From: Williamsia sp. CHRR-6
GTDB taxonomy: Bacteria > Actinomycetota > Actinomycetes > Mycobacteriales > Mycobacteriaceae
Direction: 5' to 3'
DNA length: 64,000 bases
Assembly: GCF_018474015.1 (NCBI RefSeq)
Contig: NZ_JAHCSG010000004.1
Location: forward strand, 434,001 to 498,000
Shown: one piece after another, positions 53,532 to 60,996 of the stretch
Position numbering within the stretch: position 1 is the stretch's first letter
Layout: each line of letters begins with the position of its first letter
Notes under the pieces: model-generated
Seen by the model: only the letters and a program-made list of their open reading frames with translations
Database searches by the model: none
What the model was told of the DNA's origin: nothing
Program-made: the position numbers and the translations under genes

Positions 53532-53661
53532 CGCGTTGATCGCGGCTACCGCGATCGCCAACGACATGCCGATCTACACGTGCAGTCCCGACGACTTCGC
53601 TGACATCGACGGCCTGACGGTACACGCGGTGCCCCATCCCGATCACCAGGCCCGCGTGTAG
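53497..53661 (+). pseudogene. C-terminal fragment of a VapC PIN toxin
   Basis: In the frame offset from the antitoxin, the bases read HDALIAATAIANDMPIYTCSPDDFADIDGLTVHAVPHP, then TAG at 53659. This is the characteristic last third of Phd-associated PIN toxins (LIAATAIA…LYT-x-NPDDF). The first two thirds are missing, so the toxin is dead. Confidence 0.7.
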
Positions 53662-53733
53662 CGCGGACAAGTGCGATCAGGCGTGGCAGGGTCCGCTTCA
53701 GTCGACGCCGTCGGCGCAGGAGCGTGACCTGGT

Positions 53734-53873
53734 GACGGCAACTCGCGTCCACCGGGCGGCAAATCTCATCGGCTGGGCGGAAGCCTCCGAACTCGTGGCG
53801 AGCGACGCTCTGACGCGACGGTGAGGGCAGATGTTTGGCGCCCAGCGGACGGCAACTAGCGCCCACTCGGCGG
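53734..53873 (+). repeat. Imperfect 26-base direct repeat at the island's right side
   Basis: The gap 53662–53920 holds no supported gene. GACGGCAACT at 53734 and at 53848 each begin a 26-base unit identical at 22 positions, 114 bases apart. The origin is unknown. It may be a scar of the rearrangement that removed most of the toxin gene, or repeats of an inserted element. Confidence 0.4.
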
Positions 53874-53920
53874 TGGTGGAGGCATCGACGTGGTGGATGC
53901 ATGGCATCGGGCCTGAATCT

Positions 53921-55165
53921 TCAGCCCAACGCTATCGCCGTTGCCAAGGCGGTCGCGAACACCGCTGAGGGGACGAACATGCCGGCCACGAATGCAGCAC
54001 CGAAGCGCCTTCCGCCAGAGGTGAAGGCGAGTATCGACTTGACCAACAGGTTGGAGCCGAGCGCGGCGCCGATGGCGATCAGTGCGGTGTCGGTGGAAAT
54101 GTCGCCCTGGGCCGCGAGGCTTGCCGCTGCCACCGAACCGGCGTGAGCGTCGGCCAGACCGGCACCGAAGGCGCCGAGAACAGCTCCACTGGAACCCAAC
54201 ACGTCGGCACCCCAGCGCCCCACCAACAGGGCCAGGGTGAGGACGACGGCGAGGATCAGTGCAGGTTTCAACGCGAAAGGCCGCGCGCGCGATGCCGGTT
54301 CGGTCGACGGATCGGACTGGGCGGCCGCCTGCCCTCGCCGATACACCAGCGCAGCGACTGCGGCCAGGACCAGTGCTCCGGCGGCGGCGGCAGGCCACAG
54401 TCGTTGCAGCACATCGGTACTCACCACGCCGATGACGGCGATGAGTTGGATGAAGGTGGCCAGGCTGGCCATCAGCGCGCCCGACAGCGGGGCCTGCCAG
54501 TTGGCGGCGGTGCGACCGAAGCGCCCCATGGTGGCAGTTGTGGCACTCGCCGAGACGAAACCGCCGGCCAGGCCTGAAACAAGCAGTCCCCGTTCTGGTC
54601 CCAGCGCGCGTACGGCAAGATAGCCCACCCAGCCGATGCCCGTGAGTAGCACCACCAGCAGCCACACCTTGGCCGGGTTCAATACGCCGTAGGGACCCAG
54701 ACCCCGGTCGGGGAGCAGCGGCAGCACCACGAAGACCACCGCGAAGAACTTGATCGCGTCCTCGAGTTCGGTTTCGGTGATCACCTCGCGAACAAACGTA
54801 TGCAGGCGACTCTTGGACACCAGCAGCCCGACGACGATGACTGCCAACGCGCCGGCGATGGCGGACCGTGACACGGCCAACGCACCGAGCAAATAGGTCA
54901 CCACCAGGGCGATCTCGGTGGTGGTGCCCGGGTCGGCGCGGGAGGTGCGCAGGTAGGCGACCACCGCCAGCGCGGCCGCCCCTAGCAGGCCGACCACGAT
55001 TGCGGCGCCGCTGACTGTCGCGCACGCCGCACCAGCCAGCGCCAGCAAGGCAAACGACCGCGAACCGGCCGGGAGGGTGCCGGCATGGCTGCGTTCGCGT
55101 TCCACCCCGATCAGCAGGCCGATGGCCACCGCCACCAGAAACGGCTGGATCTCGTTCCAGCTCAT
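53921..55165 (-). CDS. MgtC/SapB–DUF4010 integral membrane protein
   Basis: This 414-residue protein has about twelve membrane segments. The N-terminal third is MgtC/SapB-like (FLVAVAIGLLIGVERERSHAG, GSRSFALLALAGAACATVSG, TTTEIALVVTYLLGALAV). The remainder matches DUF4010 (ETELEDAIKFFAVVFVVLPLLPDRGLGPYGVLNPAKVW, GLAGGFVSASATTATMG). MgtC proteins adapt cells to low magnesium or modulate ATP synthase; the role of this fused form is unknown. The ATG at 55165 fits the first membrane helix. Codon use returns to the high-GC core type. Confidence 0.86.
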   Translation of the reverse strand: MSWNEIQPFLVAVAIGLLIGVERERSHAGTLPAGSRSFALLALAGAACATVSGAAIVVGLLGAAALAVVAYLRTSRADPGTTTEIALVVTYLLGALAVSRSAIAGALAVIVVGLLVSKSRLHTFVREVITETELEDAIKFFAVVFVVLPLLPDRGLGPYGVLNPAKVWLLVVLLTGIGWVGYLAVRALGPERGLLVSGLAGGFVSASATTATMGRFGRTAANWQAPLSGALMASLATFIQLIAVIGVVSTDVLQRLWPAAAAGALVLAAVAALVYRRGQAAAQSDPSTEPASRARPFALKPALILAVVLTLALLVGRWGADVLGSSGAVLGAFGAGLADAHAGSVAAASLAAQGDISTDTALIAIGAALGSNLLVKSILAFTSGGRRFGAAFVAGMFVPSAVFATALATAIALG

Positions 55166-55348
55166 CGCATCCCCACCGATCCGCCGACACCACGTCCGTT
55201 GACGTCTGTCAATCTAGACGCGTGCGGATGTGATCGACGACCGGTTCGCGACCCGTTGACCGGACGCCTGGGTCTTCTTGACCCGATCCCCGCGCGTTGA
55301 TCACACCTACGAAGGACCGGTGTGGCTGAGAGCTGAGCAGCGTTGTGA

Positions 55349-55528
55349 TCACGCGGGTAACGGCGGAACCCGCTTGAGTCGGCGCCGTCGGATCAGCGCA
55401 CTGACGGCGACCGTGATCAGGGAGATGATGGCCGGGATGGACGCAAACAACACGAACAGGACCACAGGTGCGCGTATCGCAACACCAGAAACGCTAGAGC
55501 TCCACTCGTAGTGATGGTGCTGCAACAC
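55349..55528 (-). CDS. Possible 59-residue single-span membrane protein
   Basis: The region 55166–55634 lacks a large gene. On the minus strand, GTG 55528 opens a clean 59-codon frame with a hydrophobic span (APVVLFVLFASIPAIISLITVAVSALI) followed by RRRRLKRVPP. This is a normal topology for a small inner-membrane protein with a positive inside end. It lies 106 bases downstream of cysW, where cysA would be expected. No similarity is recognised. Confidence 0.4.
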   Translation of the reverse strand: MLQHHHYEWSSSVSGVAIRAPVVLFVLFASIPAIISLITVAVSALIRRRRLKRVPPLPA

Positions 55529-55634
55529 TTCTGCGCCAGTCAGGTCGGTATCTGCTAGACACCGCCAGGGACGCCGACACTCGTCTCTGCACCGAACGAA
55601 ATGGTCCGACTATCGGGGACCTGCCACGCTGAGA

Positions 55635-56450
55635 TCAGGCCGCGACGCCGGTGTTGGCGCGACGACGGTTGAGTACGTTCATCACCACCAGGGCGATCAA
55701 CGCCAACGCCATCAACGTGGTCGATGCCGCGTAGGCGCCGTATTCCTTGCCCTCTTGGTGGCGGCCGTACACCAGCAATGTCAACGTCTGCGACACGCCA
55801 GGTTGGTTGCCCGACACCATGATCACCGCGCCGAACTCGCCGAGACTGCGTGCGATGGTCAGGATGATCCCGTAGCTCAAGCCCCACCGGATGGCGGGCA
55901 GCGTGATGCGCCGGAACGTCTGCCAGGTACCCGCGCCCAGGGTGGCCGCCGCCTCCTCCTGCTCCACCCCGATCTCCTGGAGCACCGGCTCCACCTCGCG
56001 CACCACGAACGGCAGCGTCACGAAGATGGTGGCCAACACCATGCCGGGGACGGCGAAGATGACCTTGAAACCCCAGTCGGACAGGAAGCCGAACCAGCCG
56101 TCAACCCCCCACACCAGGATCAGCGACACACCCACGATCACCGGTGAGATGGCGAACGGCAGGTCGACGATCGCCTCCACGACCGCCTTGCCGCGCCACC
56201 TCCCGCGGGCCAGTGCGATGGCGATGATCACGCCGAACACCACGTTGAGTGGCACCACGATCGCCACGATCAGCAGCGACAGGTTGATGGCCGACTGTGC
56301 GGCCGGGGTGGTCATCGAGTCGATGAACGAACCGAATCCGGGTTCGAAGGTGCGATACATGATGAGCCCCAACGGAACCACCAGCAGCACAGTGAGATAA
56401 AGCAGCGCGAACGCGCGGTTGAGGTACTTAACTGTGGGTTTCGATCGCAT
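55635..56450 (-). CDS. cysW: Sulfate ABC transporter permease CysW
   Basis: This 271-residue permease with six predicted membrane segments carries the EAA loop EEAAATLGAGTWQTFRRITLPAIRWG, which docks on the ATPase. It ends LTLLVYGRHQEGKEYGAYAASTTLMALALIAL. The ATG at 56450 lies 23 bases inside the cysT 3' end. With CysT it forms the membrane channel for sulfate or thiosulfate. Confidence 0.93.
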   Translation of the reverse strand: MRSKPTVKYLNRAFALLYLTVLLVVPLGLIMYRTFEPGFGSFIDSMTTPAAQSAINLSLLIVAIVVPLNVVFGVIIAIALARGRWRGKAVVEAIVDLPFAISPVIVGVSLILVWGVDGWFGFLSDWGFKVIFAVPGMVLATIFVTLPFVVREVEPVLQEIGVEQEEAAATLGAGTWQTFRRITLPAIRWGLSYGIILTIARSLGEFGAVIMVSGNQPGVSQTLTLLVYGRHQEGKEYGAYAASTTLMALALIALVVMNVLNRRRANTGVAA

Positions 56451-57315
56451 CGGCGCGCCGCTCCTTCCGCGAGATCTGTGCTGCGGCACTACGCAAGACC
56501 AACAGCACCAAGAACGACGCGAGCAGCAACACCACCGACACCGCCGCAGCCGCCTGCGGGCTGTCCTGCTCGATCAGCGCACGAATGTACTGCGAGGACA
56601 CCTCGGTCTTCTTCGGGATGCCGCCGCCGATCAACACCACTGAGCCGAACTCGCCGATGGCCCGCGAGAACGCCAACCCCGCCCCCGACAACAGCGCGGG
56701 AGCCAAGGCGGGCAACACGATTCGCCGTAGAATGGTCAGATTGCGCGCGCCGAGGGTGGCCGCGGCCTCCTCGACATCAGCCTCGAGCTCCATCAGCACC
56801 GGCTGTACCGTGCGCACCACGAACGGCAACGTGACGAACAGCAGCGCAATACCCAGCCCGATCTTGGTCTGCTGCACATGGATTCCCACCGGACTGTTGG
56901 GTCCGTACAGCGACAGCAACACGATGCTCGCCACGATGGTGGGCAGTGCGAACGGCAGATCGATCAGCGCGTTGACGACGCCCTTGCCGGGGAAGTCGTC
57001 GCGAGTGAGCACCCAGGCGATCTGCAAGCCCACCACGGTGTTGATCAAGGTGACCACCAACGACGTGCCGATGGTCACCTTGAACGAGGCGATGGCCGAG
57101 TCGGTGGTGACGGCCGAATAGAAGGTGTCCCAACCGTTCTCGAACGATTTGGCGGCGATGGCGGCAATCGGGATGAGCACGATGAGGCTGAGCCACAGGG
57201 TGCCCACCCCGACGCCGATCGCGGGGACGAACCGAGCGCGCCGCCGCCCCGCACCAGGGTTCCGGTGCGGGGCGGCGGCGGGCTTGACGGGCGACGATGT
57301 GTCGGTGTCCGACAT
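56428..57315 (-). CDS. cysT: Sulfate ABC transporter permease CysT
   Basis: This is a 295-residue permease with a basic Pro-rich cytoplasmic start, six predicted spans and the EAA loop EEAAATLGARNLTILRRIVLPALAPA. FSRAIGEFGSVVLIGG is typical of CysT. It begins right after the subI stop and overlaps cysW, so the three genes are one operon. It should need CysA, which is not adjacent here. Confidence 0.93.
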   Translation of the reverse strand: MSDTDTSSPVKPAAAPHRNPGAGRRRARFVPAIGVGVGTLWLSLIVLIPIAAIAAKSFENGWDTFYSAVTTDSAIASFKVTIGTSLVVTLINTVVGLQIAWVLTRDDFPGKGVVNALIDLPFALPTIVASIVLLSLYGPNSPVGIHVQQTKIGLGIALLFVTLPFVVRTVQPVLMELEADVEEAAATLGARNLTILRRIVLPALAPALLSGAGLAFSRAIGEFGSVVLIGGGIPKKTEVSSQYIRALIEQDSPQAAAAVSVVLLLASFLVLLVLRSAAAQISRKERRADAIETHS

Positions 57316-58338
57316 CTAGCCGGTCGCCTTTGCGTACAACTTGGTCAGCAGCCCGTTGTCCTTGTCGAACAGGTCCTTGTCGACCTTCGTCCAGCCGCCG
57401 AGATCATCGATGGTCCACACCTTGCCCAAGGCGGGGAACGACGACGCCGTCGCCGCGGCCACCGTGGTGTCCACCGGACGGAAACCGGCTTCTGCCCACA
57501 GCTTCTGACCTTCTGGTGAGGTGATGTAGTCGACGAAGGCCTTGGCCTCGGTGGGGTGCGAGCCCTTGACCACGGCCACCGGGTTGTCGATGCGGAACGT
57601 GACCGGCGGATCGATGAACTCGATGTCCTTGCCCTGACGCTGCAGGTTGATGGCCTCGTTCTCATACGAGATCAGCACGTCGCCGGTGCCCTGCAGGAAC
57701 AGATCTGAGGCGTCGCGGCCCGAACTCGGGCGAGCCTTGATGTGGTCGGTGACCAGCTTGCTGACGAAATCGAGGCCGGCCTGGGTGTTCTTGCCGCCGT
57801 CGCTGGCTGCCGCATACGGCGCCAACAGGTTCCACTTGGCGGAGCCCGACGAACGCGGATCCGGGCTGACCACCTCGACACCTGGCTTCAGCAGGTCGTC
57901 CCAGGTCTTGATGCCCTTCGGGTTGCCCTTGCGGACCACCAGCGAGACCACGGAGCCGAACCCGATTCCCTTGTACTGGCCGGCATTCCACGAGGCATCC
58001 ACCTTGTCGGCCTTGACCAGACGGGTCACGTCGGGCTCGACGGAAAACGCCACCACATCCGCCGACAGACCGCTCACCACCTTGCGGGACTGATCGCCCG
58101 AGGCGCCGTAGCTCTGGTTGAAGCCGATCTTTTTGCCTGCCTCGGTCTTCTGGAACCCGGGGATCACCTTGGCGAAACCGGGCTGCGGCACCGCATATCC
58201 GACCAGCGAGAGGGTGACGTCGGACTTCGTCGATCCCCCGTCGCTGTCGTCGCTCGAGCCACCTCCACACGCGGTGAGGGTCAAAGCGCTCGCCACGGTC
58301 AGGGCCGTGAGGGTGATGACTCCACGTGCTCGTCTCAT
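57316..58338 (-). CDS. subI: Sulfate-binding lipoprotein
   Basis: This 340-residue lipoprotein has the signal MRRARGVITLTALTVASALTLTACGGG with a LTAC lipobox. The mature part matches sulfate-binding proteins: SLVGYAVPQPGFAKVIPGFQKTEAGKKIGFNQSYGASGDQSRKVVSGLSADVVAFS, then RSSGSAKWNLLAPY and DVLISYENEAINL. The ATG at 58338 was chosen because the signal peptide starts there. It captures sulfate outside the membrane for CysTW. Confidence 0.94.
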   Translation of the reverse strand: MRRARGVITLTALTVASALTLTACGGGSSDDSDGGSTKSDVTLSLVGYAVPQPGFAKVIPGFQKTEAGKKIGFNQSYGASGDQSRKVVSGLSADVVAFSVEPDVTRLVKADKVDASWNAGQYKGIGFGSVVSLVVRKGNPKGIKTWDDLLKPGVEVVSPDPRSSGSAKWNLLAPYAAASDGGKNTQAGLDFVSKLVTDHIKARPSSGRDASDLFLQGTGDVLISYENEAINLQRQGKDIEFIDPPVTFRIDNPVAVVKGSHPTEAKAFVDYITSPEGQKLWAEAGFRPVDTTVAAATASSFPALGKVWTIDDLGGWTKVDKDLFDKDNGLLTKLYAKATG

Positions 58339-58494
58339 CGACACGAGACCTTCCACTCGGCGACGACCCACCGGCCGTCGGAAAACAGGAGAAAAGCGAC
58401 AACGTCGTGTGCAGCGGATCGAGCACCCGACGACGGATCGAAGGCTAACAGCGGGGCGTAGACCTGCCCGGATGACTGTTGAGCCGTTGAAACG

Positions 58495-58551
58495 ACCCAG
58501 CTCACGGCCGCATTGACGGCCTCGCGAGGTCAACGGTGAACACCCAGCTCA
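58495..58551 (-). promoter_or_regulatory. Repeat/dyad region upstream of the sulfate operon
   Basis: The 266-base gap 58339–58604 has no gene. Read on the minus strand, TGAGCTGGGT occurs twice (58551–58542 and 58504–58495), 47 bases apart in direct orientation. Between them lies CCTCGCGAGG (58520–58529) within TTGAC/GTCAA arms (58513–58517 and 58529–58533). This arrangement suggests binding sites for a sulfur-responsive regulator. No riboswitch class was recognised. Confidence 0.4.
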
Positions 58552-58604
58552 GGGCCATGGCACCGCTGTGACCAGCAGGTTGTCTCAAATGCGCGACACC
58601 AGCG

Positions 58605-59492
58605 TCAACTTAGAATCGAGCTGATCGCAACGTCGGGCGCAGGCTGCCACCGCTCCACCGTCTGCAGCAACCAGTACACCGCGAACTCGGCGAGCAGGGT
58701 GGCTTCGATGATCAACAGCCTTGAGCCGGTCGCGTCGAGTGCGGTGTGCGCCAGGATGGTGAGCACCAGGGTGAGACCCATTGCGCCTGCGACCACGAGG
58801 TAGCCCAGACCGAAGGCGTGCGAACGGGAGTCGGCGCGGCTTCGGCTGCGCAACGCCTGCGTGAGCACCACGCCGATGATCGCCACGAACAGGCCGATCG
58901 CGGCCACCGCATGCGCATCCCGGCGGAACCCGACCGCGTCGACGGCGTGGGTGAGGAGAACGATCGTGCCGGCGACACTGAGCGCCAACCGACCGAATCG
59001 GCGCGCCGCGTGTTCGAGCCGACGAAGCAGCCGATGACGGCACCACCGCAACGAGCGGGTGTCCACACCCGGATCGAGCAACACCTGCGCCAACACCCCC
59101 GCAGCCGCTGCCACCCCACCGATCGCGGGGACCGACACGTCGACGAACGCGGTCGGGTCGGTGAGATCGACAGGTCCACACCGGCCGCTCGGTGCCCAGG
59201 TGGGAACGGCGGCCACCACGATGGCCGCGAACCCGGCCAGGTCGAGCAGGGTGTCCTCCACCGCCGAGTCGCCCCGGTAGGCGATGAGGATGGTTCCCGC
59301 GGCGTAGAGCGCACCCACGAAGACGGTGCGGGCCGGGGTGTACCAGTACGCGCTGATCGAGGATTGCGCGCAATCGCTGGTGGCGATCACCTGTCCGATG
59401 GCCAAACCGATCGTGATCACAGCGAACACCAACCCGATCCGCAGCGAACGATAGGTCGACACCTCCGAGCTGACCGCCGTCGTGATCCTCAC
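58605..59492 (-). CDS. Uncharacterised polytopic membrane protein (DUF998-like)
   Basis: This 295-residue protein has about eight hydrophobic segments. It starts with SLRIGLVFAVITIGLAIGQVIATSDCAQSSISAYWYTPARTVFVGALYAAGTILIAYRG, whose order of TYxxx-ISAYWYTP-RTVFVG is typical of DUF998-like actinobacterial membrane proteins. No catalytic motif is visible. It is upstream of the sulfate operon on the same strand but 266 bases away, so it is probably separate. Confidence 0.7.
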   Translation of the reverse strand: MRITTAVSSEVSTYRSLRIGLVFAVITIGLAIGQVIATSDCAQSSISAYWYTPARTVFVGALYAAGTILIAYRGDSAVEDTLLDLAGFAAIVVAAVPTWAPSGRCGPVDLTDPTAFVDVSVPAIGGVAAAAGVLAQVLLDPGVDTRSLRWCRHRLLRRLEHAARRFGRLALSVAGTIVLLTHAVDAVGFRRDAHAVAAIGLFVAIIGVVLTQALRSRSRADSRSHAFGLGYLVVAGAMGLTLVLTILAHTALDATGSRLLIIEATLLAEFAVYWLLQTVERWQPAPDVAISSILS

Positions 59493-59601
59493 CGCGTAAC
59501 GGTAGCGAACATCACGACCCGCCCGGATCGGGAACTTTCTGCACTCCCCGCCCGACTACCCCTTCGACTTGAGTCATGGCACGACCGAAAGGGGATCGAC
59601 G

Positions 59602-60207
59602 ATGGGTGGCGGCCCACTGCTGCAGTGGTCGTCGACCGCGATCTTCGCTGTCGTCGTGGTGCTGTGCGCTCGAGACCTGCTGACCCGTGGTGACCTCGCC
59701 GCCCGTCTCGCCGCCGGGCTACATGTGCTGATGGCGGCCGCGATGATTACCATGACCTGGTCGTGGGGGTCGCACATCCCCGTGCTCGTCTACGTGCTGG
59801 TGTTCACCGCCGCCGCGCTGTACTTCGCCTTCCTGGCTCTGTATCGAGACCGCCACCCCCATGCCAGCCCGTACCACTTCCTGATGATGGCGTCGATGGC
59901 CGTGATGGCGGTGGTGATGTACGCACCGGGCAACGGCGCGTTGAGCACCGCGCAGGCGTCAGGCACCGGCGGGATGTCGCACTCGATGGCGGGTATGTCG
60001 ATGGGGTCGGGCGTCGGCGGTGACACCCCGTTCTGGGCGGTGGCGACCAGTGTCGTCGGGGCCACCGCGTACGCCGTCGCCTTCCTTGTCGGCTTCTACC
60101 TTTTGGTCCGGTCGTCGGGCCGCACGCCCGACGGCGGCTCCACCCGTCCTTACGCCCAGGTGTTGATGGCGGCCGGTATGGCCGTCGGCTTCGCCACGAT
60201 GATCTGA
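59602..60207 (+). CDS. DUF5134 membrane protein with Met/His-rich loop
   Basis: This 201-residue protein has five or six membrane segments and the DUF5134 pattern (LLTRGDLAARLAAGLHVLMAAAMITMTWSWG, YHFLMMASMAVMAVVMYAP). A Met/His-rich loop, GGMSHSMAGMSMGSG (about 124–138), looks suited to copper binding. The ATG at 59602 follows AAAGGGGA. It is the first of three genes with copper-related features, 45 bases before ycnI. Confidence 0.75.
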   Translation: MGGGPLLQWSSTAIFAVVVVLCARDLLTRGDLAARLAAGLHVLMAAAMITMTWSWGSHIPVLVYVLVFTAAALYFAFLALYRDRHPHASPYHFLMMASMAVMAVVMYAPGNGALSTAQASGTGGMSHSMAGMSMGSGVGGDTPFWAVATSVVGATAYAVAFLVGFYLLVRSSGRTPDGGSTRPYAQVLMAAGMAVGFATMI

Positions 60208-60252
60208 CCACGTGAAATACATGCTGGTCGCAACAGATGGAGATGTTCCACG

Positions 60253-60996
60253 ATGAAGAGATGGTTCACCCGGTTGATCGCTGTCACCGCCGTCCCGGTG
60301 GCCGCCTTGACGTTCTCAGCCGGAGCGGCAGCGGCGCACGTGCACGTCGACGGCACAGATGCCACCCAGGGCGGATACGGCGTGCTGACCTTCCGCGTGC
60401 CCACCGAGTCCGACACCGCGTCGACCACCGGACTGACCATCACCCTGCCCGACGACACCCCGATCATCTCGGTGTCGGTGCAGCCCAAGGCAGGCTGGAC
60501 CTCGGAGCTGGTGAAGAAGAACCTGCCCACCCCGCAGAAGGACGACGACGGCGGCGAGATCTCGCAGTACGTGTCCCAGATCGTCTGGAAGGCCACCGGT
60601 CCGGGTGCCCCCATCCCCCCGGGTGGTTTCGACACGTTCGCCGTCTCCGCAGGCCCGCTGCCCAAGGCCGACTCGATCGCGCTGCCGGCGTTGCAGACCT
60701 ACAGCGACGGCAAGACCGTGAACTGGAACCAGAAGACCGCGCAGGGGCAGCCCGAGCCGGACAACCCTGCGCCGGTGCTGAGCATCGACGAGGCCTCCGA
60801 CGACCACGGTGCCGGCCACGACCACAGCTCGATGGGCGCGGCATCGACCTCGGAGAAGTCTGACTCGGCGTCGTCGAACAACTCCTCCGACAGCGACAAC
60901 GGACCCAGCTGGCCCGGCGTCGTCGGACTGGTGGTCGCAGTGATCGCGCTGCTGCTCGGAGTGGCCAACCTGGCCGTCGCGCGCCGCAAGAATTGA
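60253..60996 (+). CDS. ycnI: YcnI-like (DUF1775) copper-binding exported protein
   Basis: This 247-residue protein has a signal peptide cleaved before HVHVDG, so the mature protein would begin with His, as in YcnI and CopC, where the N-terminal His binds copper. The DUF1775 domain spans about 28–170 (YGVLTFRVPTESDTASTTGLTITLP, QPKAGWTSELVKK, GGFDTFAVSAGPLP). A His/Ser/Asp-rich linker (DDHGAGHDHSS) and a C-terminal membrane anchor complete it. Its stop overlaps the copCD TTG start. Confidence 0.87.
   Translation: MKRWFTRLIAVTAVPVAALTFSAGAAAAHVHVDGTDATQGGYGVLTFRVPTESDTASTTGLTITLPDDTPIISVSVQPKAGWTSELVKKNLPTPQKDDDGGEISQYVSQIVWKATGPGAPIPPGGFDTFAVSAGPLPKADSIALPALQTYSDGKTVNWNQKTAQGQPEPDNPAPVLSIDEASDDHGAGHDHSSMGAASTSEKSDSASSNNSSDSDNGPSWPGVVGLVVAVIALLLGVANLAVARRKN

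Noticed and set aside
53546-53902. A 118-codon minus-strand frame at the island margin
   Set aside because: It is extremely Arg-rich, antisense to the VapC fragment and has no protein-like pattern.
52727-53920. A defined right end of the Tn7-like element
   Set aside because: TGAGACAA copies are in direct orientation and no inverted CTGCA-type array or terminal ACA was found, so the boundary is left open.
58339-58604. A SAM-type riboswitch ahead of the sulfate-binding gene
   Set aside because: Repeats and a dyad are present, but none of the conserved SAM riboswitch core elements could be recognised.
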